Below, in pieces: positions 17,021 through 25,177 of a stretch of 64,000 nucleotides of DNA. The stretch comes from Gottfriedia sp002574545 (GTDB taxonomy: Bacteria > Bacillota > Bacilli > Bacillales > Bacillaceae_G), in assembly GCA_052180195.1 (NCBI GenBank), contig CP197469.1; one strand, written 5' to 3'. Position 1 is the first letter of the stretch, and every line of letters begins with the position of its first letter. The notes beneath the pieces were generated by a model. The model worked only from the letters and a program-made list of their open reading frames with translations. It had not been told where the DNA came from and searched no databases. Position numbers and translations under genes: made by a program.

Positions 17021-17330
17021 TACTTCCTCATAACAGGTTCATGAGGAAGTACACCAGCGAAAAATAAAAAGATACTTCCTCATAACAGGTTCATGAGGAA
17101 GGAAACCAGCGAAAAATAGAAAGATACTTCCTCATAACAGGTTCATGAGGAAGTACACCAGCGAAAAATAGAAAGATACTTCCTCATAACAGGTTTATGA
17201 GGAAGTACACCAGCGAAAAATAGAAAGGTACTTCCTAATAACAGGTTCATGAGGAAGTACACCAGCGAAAATGTGAAAGTTCCTTACTCCTGACAGGTTT
17301 TAGTGGAAATCACCCAAAAATTGGTGTAGT
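17019..17330. repeat. Tandem array of 52-bp palindromic units
   Basis: Units begin GATACTTCC at 17019, 17071, 17123 and 17175, with GGTACTTCC at 17227 and a degenerate sixth unit at 17279; the period is exactly 52 bases. Each contains an inverted repeat TACTTCCTCAT / ATGAGGAAGTA around a 9-base loop (AACAGGTTC) and a linker ACACCAGCGAAAAATAGAAA. Unit 2 has GGAAACC in place of GTACACC; unit 5 has CTTCCTAAT. The array lies between convergent hrtA and poxB. Confidence 0.92.
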
Positions 17331-17356
17331 TGACAATCTCATTTTTCAACACTCTG
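17331..17356. repeat. Conserved end module of the dispersed repeat
   Basis: TAGTTGACAATCTC then ATTTTTCAACACTCTG: the reverse complement of this end is found at 5685-5712 with one or two changes. It marks the right boundary of the element against the poxB terminator. Confidence 0.7.
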
Positions 17357-17389
17357 AAAGAACCCGTTCAAATCGAACGGGTTCTTTCA
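17356..17389 (-). terminator. poxB terminator
   Basis: GAAAGAACCCGTTC and GAACGGGTTCTTTC form a 14-bp perfect stem with a short AAATC loop. It abuts the poxB stop on the minus strand. Its left arm is the right copy of the 20-bp direct repeat. Confidence 0.8.
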
Positions 17390-19126
17390 TTATAGATGGA
17401 ATCGGTCTAAAAGATTCGTTTTAGCAAGATCAATGACGTCACTTGCATGTCCATTTAATACAGCTTTTAATGTCCATAATGTAAATCCATGTGCTTGTTC
17501 AATAGTTACTTTAGGAGGCATTGCTAGTTCTTGACGGTTTACTAAAACATCGATTAATGTCGGTCCATTGTGTTCAAACGCACGTTGTACAGCGGATTCT
17601 AAATCAGCGGGATCCTCAACACGAATACCTTCAATTCCCATTGCTTGTGCTAAAGATGCAAAGTTAGGATTTTCTAGAGATGTTCCAGTTTCTAAGTAAC
17701 CAGCAGCCTTCATTTCTAATTCTACGAAACTTAGCGCACTATTATTAAATACAACCATTTTTACAGGTAATTTATGTTGATGTATTGTTAATAAATCTCC
17801 CATTAACATTGATAATCCACCATCACCGCATAACGCGACGACTTGACGACCTGGTTGTGAAACTTGAGCACCGATTGCTTGAGGCATGGCGTTGGCCATC
17901 GTTCCATGATTAAATGAACCAAGTAATCTTCTTTTTCCATTCATTTGTAAATATCTTGCAGCCCATAAAGTTGGCGTACCGACATCACATGTAAAGATAG
18001 CATCTTCACTTGCAAGGTCACTTACAATTTTAGTTAAATACTGAGGGTGGATCGGTGTACGTCCTGGTGTTCCTACAGCAAATTTATCTAAGTCTTCACG
18101 AACATTTTTATATGCTGCAACATACTTTTCTAGATGGCTTGAATCTTTTACATCAGTTAAGAGAGGTAATAACTGACTAATTGTTTCTTTTACATCTCCG
18201 CATAGTCCATAAGTAAGTGCAGCTCGTCGGCCTAGATGCTCAGCTCGAACATCTACTTGCAAGATCACTGCATCGTCTGGGTAAAATTGTCGATACGGAA
18301 AATCTGTTCCAAGCATTAATAAAACATCGCAATCCATGATCGCGTGATACCCTGATGAGTAGCCAATTAATCCGGTTAACCCAGCATTGTATGGATTATC
18401 GTATTCAAGGAATTCTTTTCCTCTAAGTGCAATAACCATTGGAGATTTTAACTTCTCACAAAGGAGCATTAAGTGAGAATGAGCACCTTCACATCCTGCT
18501 CCGCAAAGTAATGTAACTTTCTTACCATCGTTAAGAAATCCTGCCAGTTTTTCCAATTCAGGTTTAGATGGACTAATCAGTGGATTCGTTACGTGAATAA
18601 CTTGTTCAGGAACTGTTTGACGATCTTCTAAAGCAGCTATGTCTCCCGGTAAAACAAGTACAGATACACCTTTTCTTGCGATTGCATGTTGCATTGCGAT
18701 CGTTGCTAGACGAGGCATTTGTTCTGCTCTATATACCGTTTCACAAAAATGACTGCATTCTTTAAATAATTGCTCAGGACGAGTTTGTTGAAAATACTCA
18801 CTTCCAATTTCGATGCTTGGAATCTGAGCAGCAATCGCAAGCACAGGAATACGGCTTCTGTGACAATCGTATAATCCGTTAATTAGGTGAAGATTACCTG
18901 GACCACTGCTTCCTGCACAAACTGCAATACTTCCACTCATTAGCGCATCTGAACCTGCAGCAAAAGCCGCAACCTCTTCATGGCGAACGCCAATCCATTC
19001 AATTCTTTTTGAGTTTTTAATTGAATCCAAAACAGCATTTAAAGAATCGCCAACAATACCATAAATTCTAGTAACTCCTGCCTGAATCAATGAATCAATC
19101 AGTAAATCTGCAATAGTTTTCCTCAT
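17390..19126 (-). CDS. poxB: Thiamine-diphosphate-dependent pyruvate oxidase/dehydrogenase (PoxB type)
   Basis: This is a ThDP- and FAD-dependent enzyme of 578 residues, decarboxylating pyruvate to acetate (quinone-linked) in PoxB relatives or to acetyl phosphate in Pox relatives. The N-terminal ThDP domain has the catalytic Glu in GVRHEEVAAFAAG (about 47-59) and GSSGPGNLH. The central domain binds FAD, and the C-terminal ThDP motif runs from GDGG to NN (about 428-456). The C-terminal ELAMPPKVT..LAKTN segment resembles the membrane-associating tail of E. coli PoxB. The start follows AGAAGGAG. The gene is monocistronic and divergent from a MerR regulator. It is probably the B. subtilis YdaP orthologue. 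Confidence 0.88.
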   Translation of the reverse strand: MRKTIADLLIDSLIQAGVTRIYGIVGDSLNAVLDSIKNSKRIEWIGVRHEEVAAFAAGSDALMSGSIAVCAGSSGPGNLHLINGLYDCHRSRIPVLAIAAQIPSIEIGSEYFQQTRPEQLFKECSHFCETVYRAEQMPRLATIAMQHAIARKGVSVLVLPGDIAALEDRQTVPEQVIHVTNPLISPSKPELEKLAGFLNDGKKVTLLCGAGCEGAHSHLMLLCEKLKSPMVIALRGKEFLEYDNPYNAGLTGLIGYSSGYHAIMDCDVLLMLGTDFPYRQFYPDDAVILQVDVRAEHLGRRAALTYGLCGDVKETISQLLPLLTDVKDSSHLEKYVAAYKNVREDLDKFAVGTPGRTPIHPQYLTKIVSDLASEDAIFTCDVGTPTLWAARYLQMNGKRRLLGSFNHGTMANAMPQAIGAQVSQPGRQVVALCGDGGLSMLMGDLLTIHQHKLPVKMVVFNNSALSFVELEMKAAGYLETGTSLENPNFASLAQAMGIEGIRVEDPADLESAVQRAFEHNGPTLIDVLVNRQELAMPPKVTIEQAHGFTLWTLKAVLNGHASDVIDLAKTNLLDRFHL

Positions 19127-19316
19127 TGAAATCTCCTTCTAGTTCACTATGATTAGGAACTAATTGAATTTAATAAGCCTAAGGCTACAGATAAATTTAT
19201 GCTTTGCAGAAATTCAAAACGTTATACCAAAAAAAGGCAGGAAAAGTAGAAGGTAGTAAGAATAAATACTTTTAAAAAGTCCTTTATCTTCAAATTTTTT
19301 GTCGAAGGAATCTATC

Positions 19317-19347
19317 TTGAAACTTACGCTTACGTAAGATTTATAAT
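19317..19347 (+). promoter_or_regulatory. MerR-type promoter with 19-bp spacer and dyad
   Basis: TTGAAA at 19317-19322 and TATAAT at 19342-19347 are separated by 19 bases. The spacer holds the dyad CTTACGCTTACGTAAG. An over-long spacer with a central palindrome is the hallmark of MerR-activated promoters. It lies 30 bases upstream of the merR-like start, which predicts autoregulation. Confidence 0.75.
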
Positions 19348-19376
19348 GAAGCTATAGCTAGAAGGAGGAGGGCATT

Positions 19377-19754
19377 TTGACATTCTATTCGATTCGAGAG
19401 ATGACAAATGATTTTAACATGACTCATAGAACTCTTAGGTATTATGAAGAAATCGGATTATTGATGCCTACCTATACAGAAAGTGGTAGAAGAAGGTACT
19501 CTCAAAAAGATCGTACACGTCTTTATTTAATACAAAGAGGTAAAAATTTAGGCTTTAATCTGCAAGAAATAAAAGAAATGATAGATTTATTTACGATTGA
19601 TCGGACAGGTGAAAAACAATTACAAAAAACAATTGAATATGGAAATCAGAAGGTTATAGAGTTAGATAAAAAAATAAACGATTTAATTCAATTAAAAGAA
19701 GAAATTATTAAAATGAAGGGTAAACTTGAGCGGAATTTATTAGAGATTCAGTAA
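19377..19754 (+). CDS. MerR family transcription regulator
   Basis: This is a 125-residue MerR-family regulator with an N-terminal winged helix (MTHRTLRYYEEIGLL, residues 14-28, then RRRYSQKDR) and a C-terminal dimerising coiled coil (about 80-120). There are no conserved metal-binding Cys. The TTG start follows GGAGGAGGG. It lies 22 bases before an acyl-CoA dehydrogenase gene, and the promoter ahead has the MerR geometry. The dyad ACGTAAG resembles LiuR-type sites that control branched-chain amino acid or fatty acid breakdown, so a catabolic role is plausible but inferred. Confidence 0.85.
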   Translation: MTFYSIREMTNDFNMTHRTLRYYEEIGLLMPTYTESGRRRYSQKDRTRLYLIQRGKNLGFNLQEIKEMIDLFTIDRTGEKQLQKTIEYGNQKVIELDKKINDLIQLKEEIIKMKGKLERNLLEIQ

Positions 19755-19776
19755 TAATACTTGGAGGGAGAAGTAC

Positions 19777-21441
19777 ATGAATTTTTATAAAGAAGATCCT
19801 AATCTACAGATGATTTTAAGAAAATATTTTAATGAAGATTTTTTTGCATGGGCTAATAAAGAATTAGAAGAATTTGGAGAGCTTTGTGCGAATGAAATCG
19901 ATCAACGTGCAATTTACACAGATCGAGAAGGTCAACCACGTTTAATCAAATACGATGCATATGGTAATGATATTTCATATGTTTGGGTAAATGAAGGTTA
20001 TAAGCAAACTGTAAAAGATACTTATAATAGAGGGATTGTTAGCTATATTCATAAACCAATTCCAGAACTTGGAATAAAGGGGAATTATATTTATTCCTAT
20101 GCGCAAGGTTATTTATTATCACAGACTGAAGCTGGGTTTTATTGTCCAGTAACATTATCAATGGCTGCTACGTTTTTAGTTGAAAGATATGCAAATGAAG
20201 CATTAAAAGAAAAATATCTCCCGCATTTATTATCGACTGGGGAAACAGAATTATATGAAGGAGCGACCTTTTTAACTGAAAGACAGGGTGGTTCAGATGT
20301 TGGGGCCAATGTAGTAAAAGCAGTTAAAGAGGGAGAGTATTATCGTATATACGGAGAAAAATATTTTGCTAGTAATGCAGGTCAATGTGGGATTACAACG
20401 ATTTTAGCAAGAATTGAGGGAGCTGTACCTGGAAGTAAGGGATTAAGTTTATTTTTAGTGCCTTGGAAGAATGATGACGGTACAAATAATGGATTCACGA
20501 TTCGTCGCTTAAAAGATAAGTTAGGTGTAAGAGCAGTTCCATCAGGAGAAGTTGAATTTAATGGAGCGAAAGCATTTCTAATCGGAGATCCTTCCAGAGG
20601 AATTAACTACATGATGGAAGCATTGAATTTATCTAGAATATGTAATGCTGTAGCTTCTGTTGGAATTATGAGAAGAGCTTATGTAGAAGCGAAAAAATAT
20701 GCTGAAAATAGACCAGCATTTGGACAAATATTAACGAATTTTCCAATGATACAAGAGACATTAGCAAAACTTGCAACCATTCAGGAAGTACAAACAAGTG
20801 CAGTATTTAATTTAGTGGCCTTATATGATCGAGTGGTTGGTAATGAAAATGGAACAACCGAAGAACAAACATTAGTAAGACTTTTAATTGCTATATTAAA
20901 AATGCGTACTGCAGAAGAAGCAATTCATTTCTCACATGAAGCGATTGAAATGCATGGAGGGAATGGTTATATTGAAGATTTTGTTACACCTCGACTTTTA
21001 CGAGATGCTCAAGTACTTACAGTTTGGGAAGGAACAGCAAATATTTTAGGTTTAGAGATTTTAAGACTATTTAACAAAATGAATGGTTATCAAGTTTTTA
21101 AATCATATATTGAAGAAAAATTAGTAAATACACCTCAAACATTAGTAGATGAGAGTGAAATCGTAAAGAAAAAGCTAGAGGAATTAAATGAAATTGTTCT
21201 TTATACAGCTAATTTAGATGCTAATACTCAAACATATAATGTAAAGAAAATCGCAAATAAAATGGCAGATTTAGTTGAGGCAGTTACTGCTCTTGAAGAT
21301 GCAAAAGAGCATATTCGAAAAGAATACATTGCAAAAGTATTGATCCATGAACGATATTTTAAAGATGAAATTAATAAGGAACAAATTCATTTAAAGTATT
21401 TTGATGAAATTGTTCATTACAAAGTTTCAATTAATAAATGA
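19777..21441 (+). CDS. AidB-like acyl-CoA dehydrogenase
   Basis: This is a 554-residue FAD-dependent acyl-CoA dehydrogenase, longer than the usual 380-residue enzymes. It is of the AidB-like group: the FAD-binding TERQGGSDVGAN lies at about 166-177, the acyl-CoA dehydrogenase core (ENRPAFGQ, EMHGGNGYIED) follows, and WEGTANILGLEILR precedes a C-terminal helical extension of about 130 residues. GGAGGGAG precedes the ATG by 7 bases. It is co-transcribed with the MerR regulator. Substrate is unclear; AidB itself has weak isovaleryl-CoA activity and a DNA-protection role, while the MerR partner favours a catabolic dehydrogenase. Confidence 0.85.
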   Translation: MNFYKEDPNLQMILRKYFNEDFFAWANKELEEFGELCANEIDQRAIYTDREGQPRLIKYDAYGNDISYVWVNEGYKQTVKDTYNRGIVSYIHKPIPELGIKGNYIYSYAQGYLLSQTEAGFYCPVTLSMAATFLVERYANEALKEKYLPHLLSTGETELYEGATFLTERQGGSDVGANVVKAVKEGEYYRIYGEKYFASNAGQCGITTILARIEGAVPGSKGLSLFLVPWKNDDGTNNGFTIRRLKDKLGVRAVPSGEVEFNGAKAFLIGDPSRGINYMMEALNLSRICNAVASVGIMRRAYVEAKKYAENRPAFGQILTNFPMIQETLAKLATIQEVQTSAVFNLVALYDRVVGNENGTTEEQTLVRLLIAILKMRTAEEAIHFSHEAIEMHGGNGYIEDFVTPRLLRDAQVLTVWEGTANILGLEILRLFNKMNGYQVFKSYIEEKLVNTPQTLVDESEIVKKKLEELNEIVLYTANLDANTQTYNVKKIANKMADLVEAVTALEDAKEHIRKEYIAKVLIHERYFKDEINKEQIHLKYFDEIVHYKVSINK

Positions 21442-21474
21442 AATGCTCTACTAAATAGAAATTTTTAAAATAGG

Positions 21475-21505
21475 AAAGACACCCTATATTTGAGGGTGTC
21501 TTTTT
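21475..21505. terminator. Terminator after the acyl-CoA dehydrogenase
   Basis: AAAGACACCCT and AGGGTGTCTTT arms enclose a 7-base loop. The hairpin is shared with the converging minus-strand gene that ends at 21507. Confidence 0.85.
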
Positions 21506-21506
21506 A

Positions 21507-22055
21507 CTATTTCAACTCATTCATATTATAGTTCTTGGAAACAGAAGTAGTTTCAAAATGAGTAAAAGAATAAAACACAGTTAAGATGAGCAACATGCTA
21601 GAAATAATAATTACTGGAAAGAATGATGATAGTAGTTTTGGAAATCGCTGACTTAAAAACATAGTAGAACAAAATATGCATGAACAAGTTACTAATAATA
21701 AACAAATTAATAATAAAGCTTTTGCCTCACTTATAGATACCATGACAACAATCATACTCCCCATCATACCGGCCATCATTCCAGTAAAGATCCCCTCGAT
21801 TAGTGCAAGAAAATGTAATCGAAAGCCGATACATAATCCGATGAGTGCAGATACGCCCATTGAAATAAGTAAGGAATTGAAAAATTGTTGGTGATTTGAA
21901 AGTGTAATGAGCACACCTATTGTTAAACCAGTAGACATACTGATCATCATCATATACATCATTTGATGCATCTGGTCATTATTTTTGGGTTTGAGATGGA
22001 TTGAAATGATCGTTATAAAGAGCATTAAACTAATACATACCCAACTGGTGAACAT
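21507..22055 (-). CDS. Met-rich integral membrane protein in the copper locus
   Basis: This is a 182-residue protein with about five to six hydrophobic helices. A striking Met cluster (DQMHQMMYMMMISMSTG, about residues 28-44) lies at the end of the first cytoplasmic or periplasmic loop, and further GMMAGMMGSM is near residue 92. Met/His clusters of this kind commonly bind Cu(I). The start follows AGGGGG. It is divergent from csoR-copA-copZ, and the CsoR-type operator lies in the shared 117-base intergenic region, so copper control is likely. I do not recognise a named family. A copper transport or resistance role is inferred from composition and context only. Confidence 0.6.
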   Translation of the reverse strand: MFTSWVCISLMLFITIISIHLKPKNNDQMHQMMYMMMISMSTGLTIGVLITLSNHQQFFNSLLISMGVSALIGLCIGFRLHFLALIEGIFTGMMAGMMGSMIVVMVSISEAKALLLICLLLVTCSCIFCSTMFLSQRFPKLLSSFFPVIIISSMLLILTVFYSFTHFETTSVSKNYNMNELK

Positions 22056-22132
22056 ATATGATACCCCCTAACTAGTCGCTTTTTTATCATCATATGGACA
22101 ACATAAAATAATTAGAATTAAAAATTGACACC

Positions 22133-22151
22133 TATACCCCCTATGAGTATA
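22133..22151 (+). promoter_or_regulatory. Predicted CsoR operator and csoR promoter
   Basis: TATACCCCCTATGAGTATA is an imperfect palindrome with the C/G-rich core expected of CsoR sites. It sits between TTGACA (22125-22130) and TATAAT (22150-22155), overlapping the promoter of csoR-copA-copZ. Confidence 0.7.
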
Positions 22152-22172
22152 TAATGATAGTGAGGTGATAAG

Positions 22173-22472
22173 ATGGAAAATTGCCATGATGATCAAATGG
22201 TTCCAAGAAGTGAAGAAGAAATTAACGATTTAATGAAACGTCTTCGCAGAATAGAGGGGCAAGTAAGAGGTATTCAAAAAATGGTGGAAGAAGACCGTTA
22301 TTGTATAGATATTTTGACACAAATTATGGCGGTTGAAGCCGCTATGAAAAAGGTAAGTTTTTCTTTAATTGAAAGACATGCGAATCATTGTATGGTTAAG
22401 GCAGTTAAAGAAAATAATGGCGAAGAATCGGTAAACGAATTAATGGAGGTTATTAAGCGTTACGTAAAGTAA
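22173..22472 (+). CDS. csoR: Copper-sensing repressor CsoR
   Basis: This is a 99-residue all-helical repressor of the CsoR/RcnR family. The RLRRIEGQVRGIQKMVEEDRYC segment carries the first Cu(I) ligand Cys45, and HANHC supplies the His and Cys ligands in helix 2. This Cys-His-Cys set defines copper sensing. It binds the operator when copper-free and releases on Cu(I) binding. It starts with ATG behind GAGGTGA and is 15 bases upstream of copA. Confidence 0.94.
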   Translation: MENCHDDQMVPRSEEEINDLMKRLRRIEGQVRGIQKMVEEDRYCIDILTQIMAVEAAMKKVSFSLIERHANHCMVKAVKENNGEESVNELMEVIKRYVK

Positions 22473-22487
22473 AGGGGGGTGATTAGA

Positions 22488-24881
22488 ATGAGTGATGCAA
22501 AGCAGTTAACCCTCGGTATAGAGGGGATGACTTGCGCCGCATGTGCAACCCGAATCGAAAAAAGCTTAAACCGAATGGACGGCCTACAAGCAAATGTGAA
22601 TCTTGCATTAGAAAAAGCTACTATTATCTATGATACAGGGCAATATCAAACTTCTGATTTAATAGAAAAAATCCATTCGATTGGTTATGAGGTTGCAGTT
22701 GAAAAAATTACGTTAAATATTGAAGGAATGACATGTGCTGCTTGTTCAGCTCGAATCGAAAAAGTAATAGGAAAAATGGATGGGGTTGTTCAAATAAATG
22801 TGAATCTAGCTATGAATATAGCAACGATTTCTTATTTACCTGAAGTATTAAGAATTCAATCCATTATAGATAAAATTAGTCACATCGGTTATGTTGCATC
22901 CTTAAAAGACGAAAATGGAGTGAAAGAAAAAGACACAACAAGAAACAAACGGATTCAATTAATCGTTTCAATCTTACTTTCAATTCCGCTATTGTATTCG
23001 ATGGTATCTCATCTGCCATTTAGTACAAATATTTGGATGCCACATTTATTAATGAATCCATGGTTACAACTTTTGTTTGCAACTCCAGTTCAGTTTATTA
23101 TAGGTTGGCAGTTTTATGTCGGAGCATTTAAAGCAATACGAAATTATAGTGCAAATATGGATGTGCTTGTAGTCCTTGGAACTTCAGCTGCTTACTTTTA
23201 TAGCTTAGTTGAGTCTATTAAGACAATAAATAATGGTATGTATACGCCACATCTATATTTTGAGACAAGTGCGGTTTTAATAACATTAGTTTTACTTGGA
23301 AAATATTTTGAGCATATTGCGAAAGGGAAAACGACTGAAGCAATTTCAAAACTCATGGAATTACAAGCTAAGGAAGCAATCGTTATAGAAAATGGAAAAG
23401 AAATTCATGTACCATTGGAAGCTGTAAAGGTTGGAGATCTCCTTCTAGTAAAACCGGGTGAGAAAATACCTGTCGATGGTATGATTGTATCAGGTGTTTC
23501 TACAGTTGATGAATCAATGATTACGGGTGAGTCATTACCAGTTGATAAAAAGGCTGATGATAAAGTTGTTGGGGCAACAGTTAATGGAAATGGTATTTTG
23601 ACGGTTCGAGCTGAAAAGATCGGTAAGGATACGGCACTAGCAAATATAGTGAAAATAGTTGAAGAGGCACAAGGTTCAAAAGCTCCTATTCAAAGATTAG
23701 CAGATCGAATTTCGAATCTATTTGTTCCAATTGTAATTGGCATAGCTATATTAACATTTATCATTTGGTTTTTTGTAGTCGATCCACAAAATTTACCTAA
23801 GTCAATTGAAGTAGCAATAGCTGTTTTAGTCATCGCATGTCCTTGTGCTTTAGGACTTGCTACGCCAACTTCGATTATGGTTGGAAGTGGAAAAGGTGCG
23901 GAAAATGGGATTTTATACAAAGGTGGAGAATTTTTAGAAACGACACAAAAAATTAATACAATCATTCTTGATAAAACGGGTACTGTTACAAAAGGCAAGC
24001 CCGAAGTAACTGATCTCATTAATATAAATCAGCGAGAGGATTTATTGAAGCTCATTGCAAGTGTAGAAAAAATGTCAGAGCATCCACTAGCACAAGCAAT
24101 TGTTCAATACGCTCTTAAACAGCAATTGCAACTAGCTGATATTACAGAATTTACTGCCATACCTGGATATGGAGTAGAAGCTTTGATTGAAAATAAAAAG
24201 GTATATATCGGTACTAGAAAGTTAATGAATGAAAAGAATATCGATTTTTCGCCAGTTGAAGAACAATTAATCATATTTGAATCTGCTGGGAAAACAGGAA
24301 TGCTAGTAGCAATCGACGAGAAGCTGGAAGGTATTATTGCAGTAGCCGATACAATTAAAGAATCTTCAAGAAATGCGATAAAAGCATTAAAGGATTTAAA
24401 AATAGAAGTTTTTATGGTAACCGGTGATAATAAACACACAGCAAAGGCGATTGCAGATCAAGTTGGGATTGAAAATGTATTTGCTGAAGTTCTACCAGAG
24501 AAAAAAGCAGATATCGTTGCAAAACTGCAAAAACAAGGGAAGATTGTTGCGATGGTTGGAGATGGGATTAATGATGCTCCGGCTCTTGCTAAAGCTGATA
24601 TTGGTATGGCGATCGGTACTGGTGCAGATGTGGCGATTGAAACAGCAGATGTTACGCTAGTAGGTGGCGATTTATCACATATTCCAAAAGCTATTAACTT
24701 AAGTAAGAAAACAATGAATAATATACGTCAAAATTTATTTTGGGCGTTATTTTATAACAGTTTAGGTATACCGATTGCAGCTTTAGGGTTGTTGCAGCCA
24801 TGGATTGCAGGTGCTGCAATGGCTTTTAGCTCTGTATCGGTTGTCATAAATGCATTAAGGTTAAAACGCATAAAAATTTAG
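22488..24881 (+). CDS. copA: Copper-exporting P1B ATPase CopA
   Basis: This is a Cu(I)-exporting P-type ATPase of 797 residues. Two N-terminal heavy-metal domains each carry GMTCAAC (about residues 13 and 81). Eight membrane helices include the CPC metal site (IACPCALGLATP). Further motifs are the actuator TGES, phosphorylation site DKTGT, the SEHPLA His-Pro motif and GDGINDAPALA. ATG 22488 was chosen over GTG 22479 because the G-rich ribosome site overlaps the latter. It is second in csoR-copA-copZ; the ATPase pumps copper out and receives it from CopZ. Confidence 0.95.
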   Translation: MSDAKQLTLGIEGMTCAACATRIEKSLNRMDGLQANVNLALEKATIIYDTGQYQTSDLIEKIHSIGYEVAVEKITLNIEGMTCAACSARIEKVIGKMDGVVQINVNLAMNIATISYLPEVLRIQSIIDKISHIGYVASLKDENGVKEKDTTRNKRIQLIVSILLSIPLLYSMVSHLPFSTNIWMPHLLMNPWLQLLFATPVQFIIGWQFYVGAFKAIRNYSANMDVLVVLGTSAAYFYSLVESIKTINNGMYTPHLYFETSAVLITLVLLGKYFEHIAKGKTTEAISKLMELQAKEAIVIENGKEIHVPLEAVKVGDLLLVKPGEKIPVDGMIVSGVSTVDESMITGESLPVDKKADDKVVGATVNGNGILTVRAEKIGKDTALANIVKIVEEAQGSKAPIQRLADRISNLFVPIVIGIAILTFIIWFFVVDPQNLPKSIEVAIAVLVIACPCALGLATPTSIMVGSGKGAENGILYKGGEFLETTQKINTIILDKTGTVTKGKPEVTDLININQREDLLKLIASVEKMSEHPLAQAIVQYALKQQLQLADITEFTAIPGYGVEALIENKKVYIGTRKLMNEKNIDFSPVEEQLIIFESAGKTGMLVAIDEKLEGIIAVADTIKESSRNAIKALKDLKIEVFMVTGDNKHTAKAIADQVGIENVFAEVLPEKKADIVAKLQKQGKIVAMVGDGINDAPALAKADIGMAIGTGADVAIETADVTLVGGDLSHIPKAINLSKKTMNNIRQNLFWALFYNSLGIPIAALGLLQPWIAGAAMAFSSVSVVINALRLKRIKI

Positions 24882-24893
24882 GAGGGTTTAGTA

Positions 24894-25094
24894 ATGGAAA
24901 CAGTTTTAAAAGTAGAAGGTATGACATGTGGACACTGCAAAGCTGCAGTTATGAAAGCGGTAGAAGGTGTGCCTGGTACAAATAATATAATCGTAAGTTT
25001 GGAAAATAAAGAAGTAACATTCAATACTTCAAACGCTGAAACAATTGAGAAAGTGAAAGAAGCTATTGAAGATCAAGGGTATGATATCGTTTAA
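24894..25094 (+). CDS. copZ: Copper chaperone CopZ
   Basis: This is a 66-residue heavy-metal-associated domain protein with the Cu(I)-binding GMTCGHC at residues 9-15 and the ferredoxin-like beta-alpha-beta-beta-alpha-beta length. It hands copper to CopA. It is 12 bases after copA with a GGAGGG site, and it ends the operon at the following hairpin. Confidence 0.94.
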   Translation: METVLKVEGMTCGHCKAAVMKAVEGVPGTNNIIVSLENKEVTFNTSNAETIEKVKEAIEDQGYDIV

Positions 25095-25116
25095 ACAAAG
25101 TGTTATCTAACAAATT

Positions 25117-25146
25117 AAAGGCGGACTACGGGTTCGCTTTTTATTT
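25117..25146 (+). terminator. Probable terminator of csoR-copA-copZ
   Basis: AAAG, one bulged G, then CGGAC pairs with GTTCGCTTT around a 5-base loop, followed by T-rich sequence, 22 bases after copZ. Confidence 0.55.
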
Positions 25147-25177
25147 TGGGAAAAATACTATAGCGGGGGAAATTTAG

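Noticed and set aside
17019..17330. The repeat array considered as a CRISPR.
   Set aside because: The whole 52-bp period is conserved, including the linker; there are no unique spacers and no cas genes.
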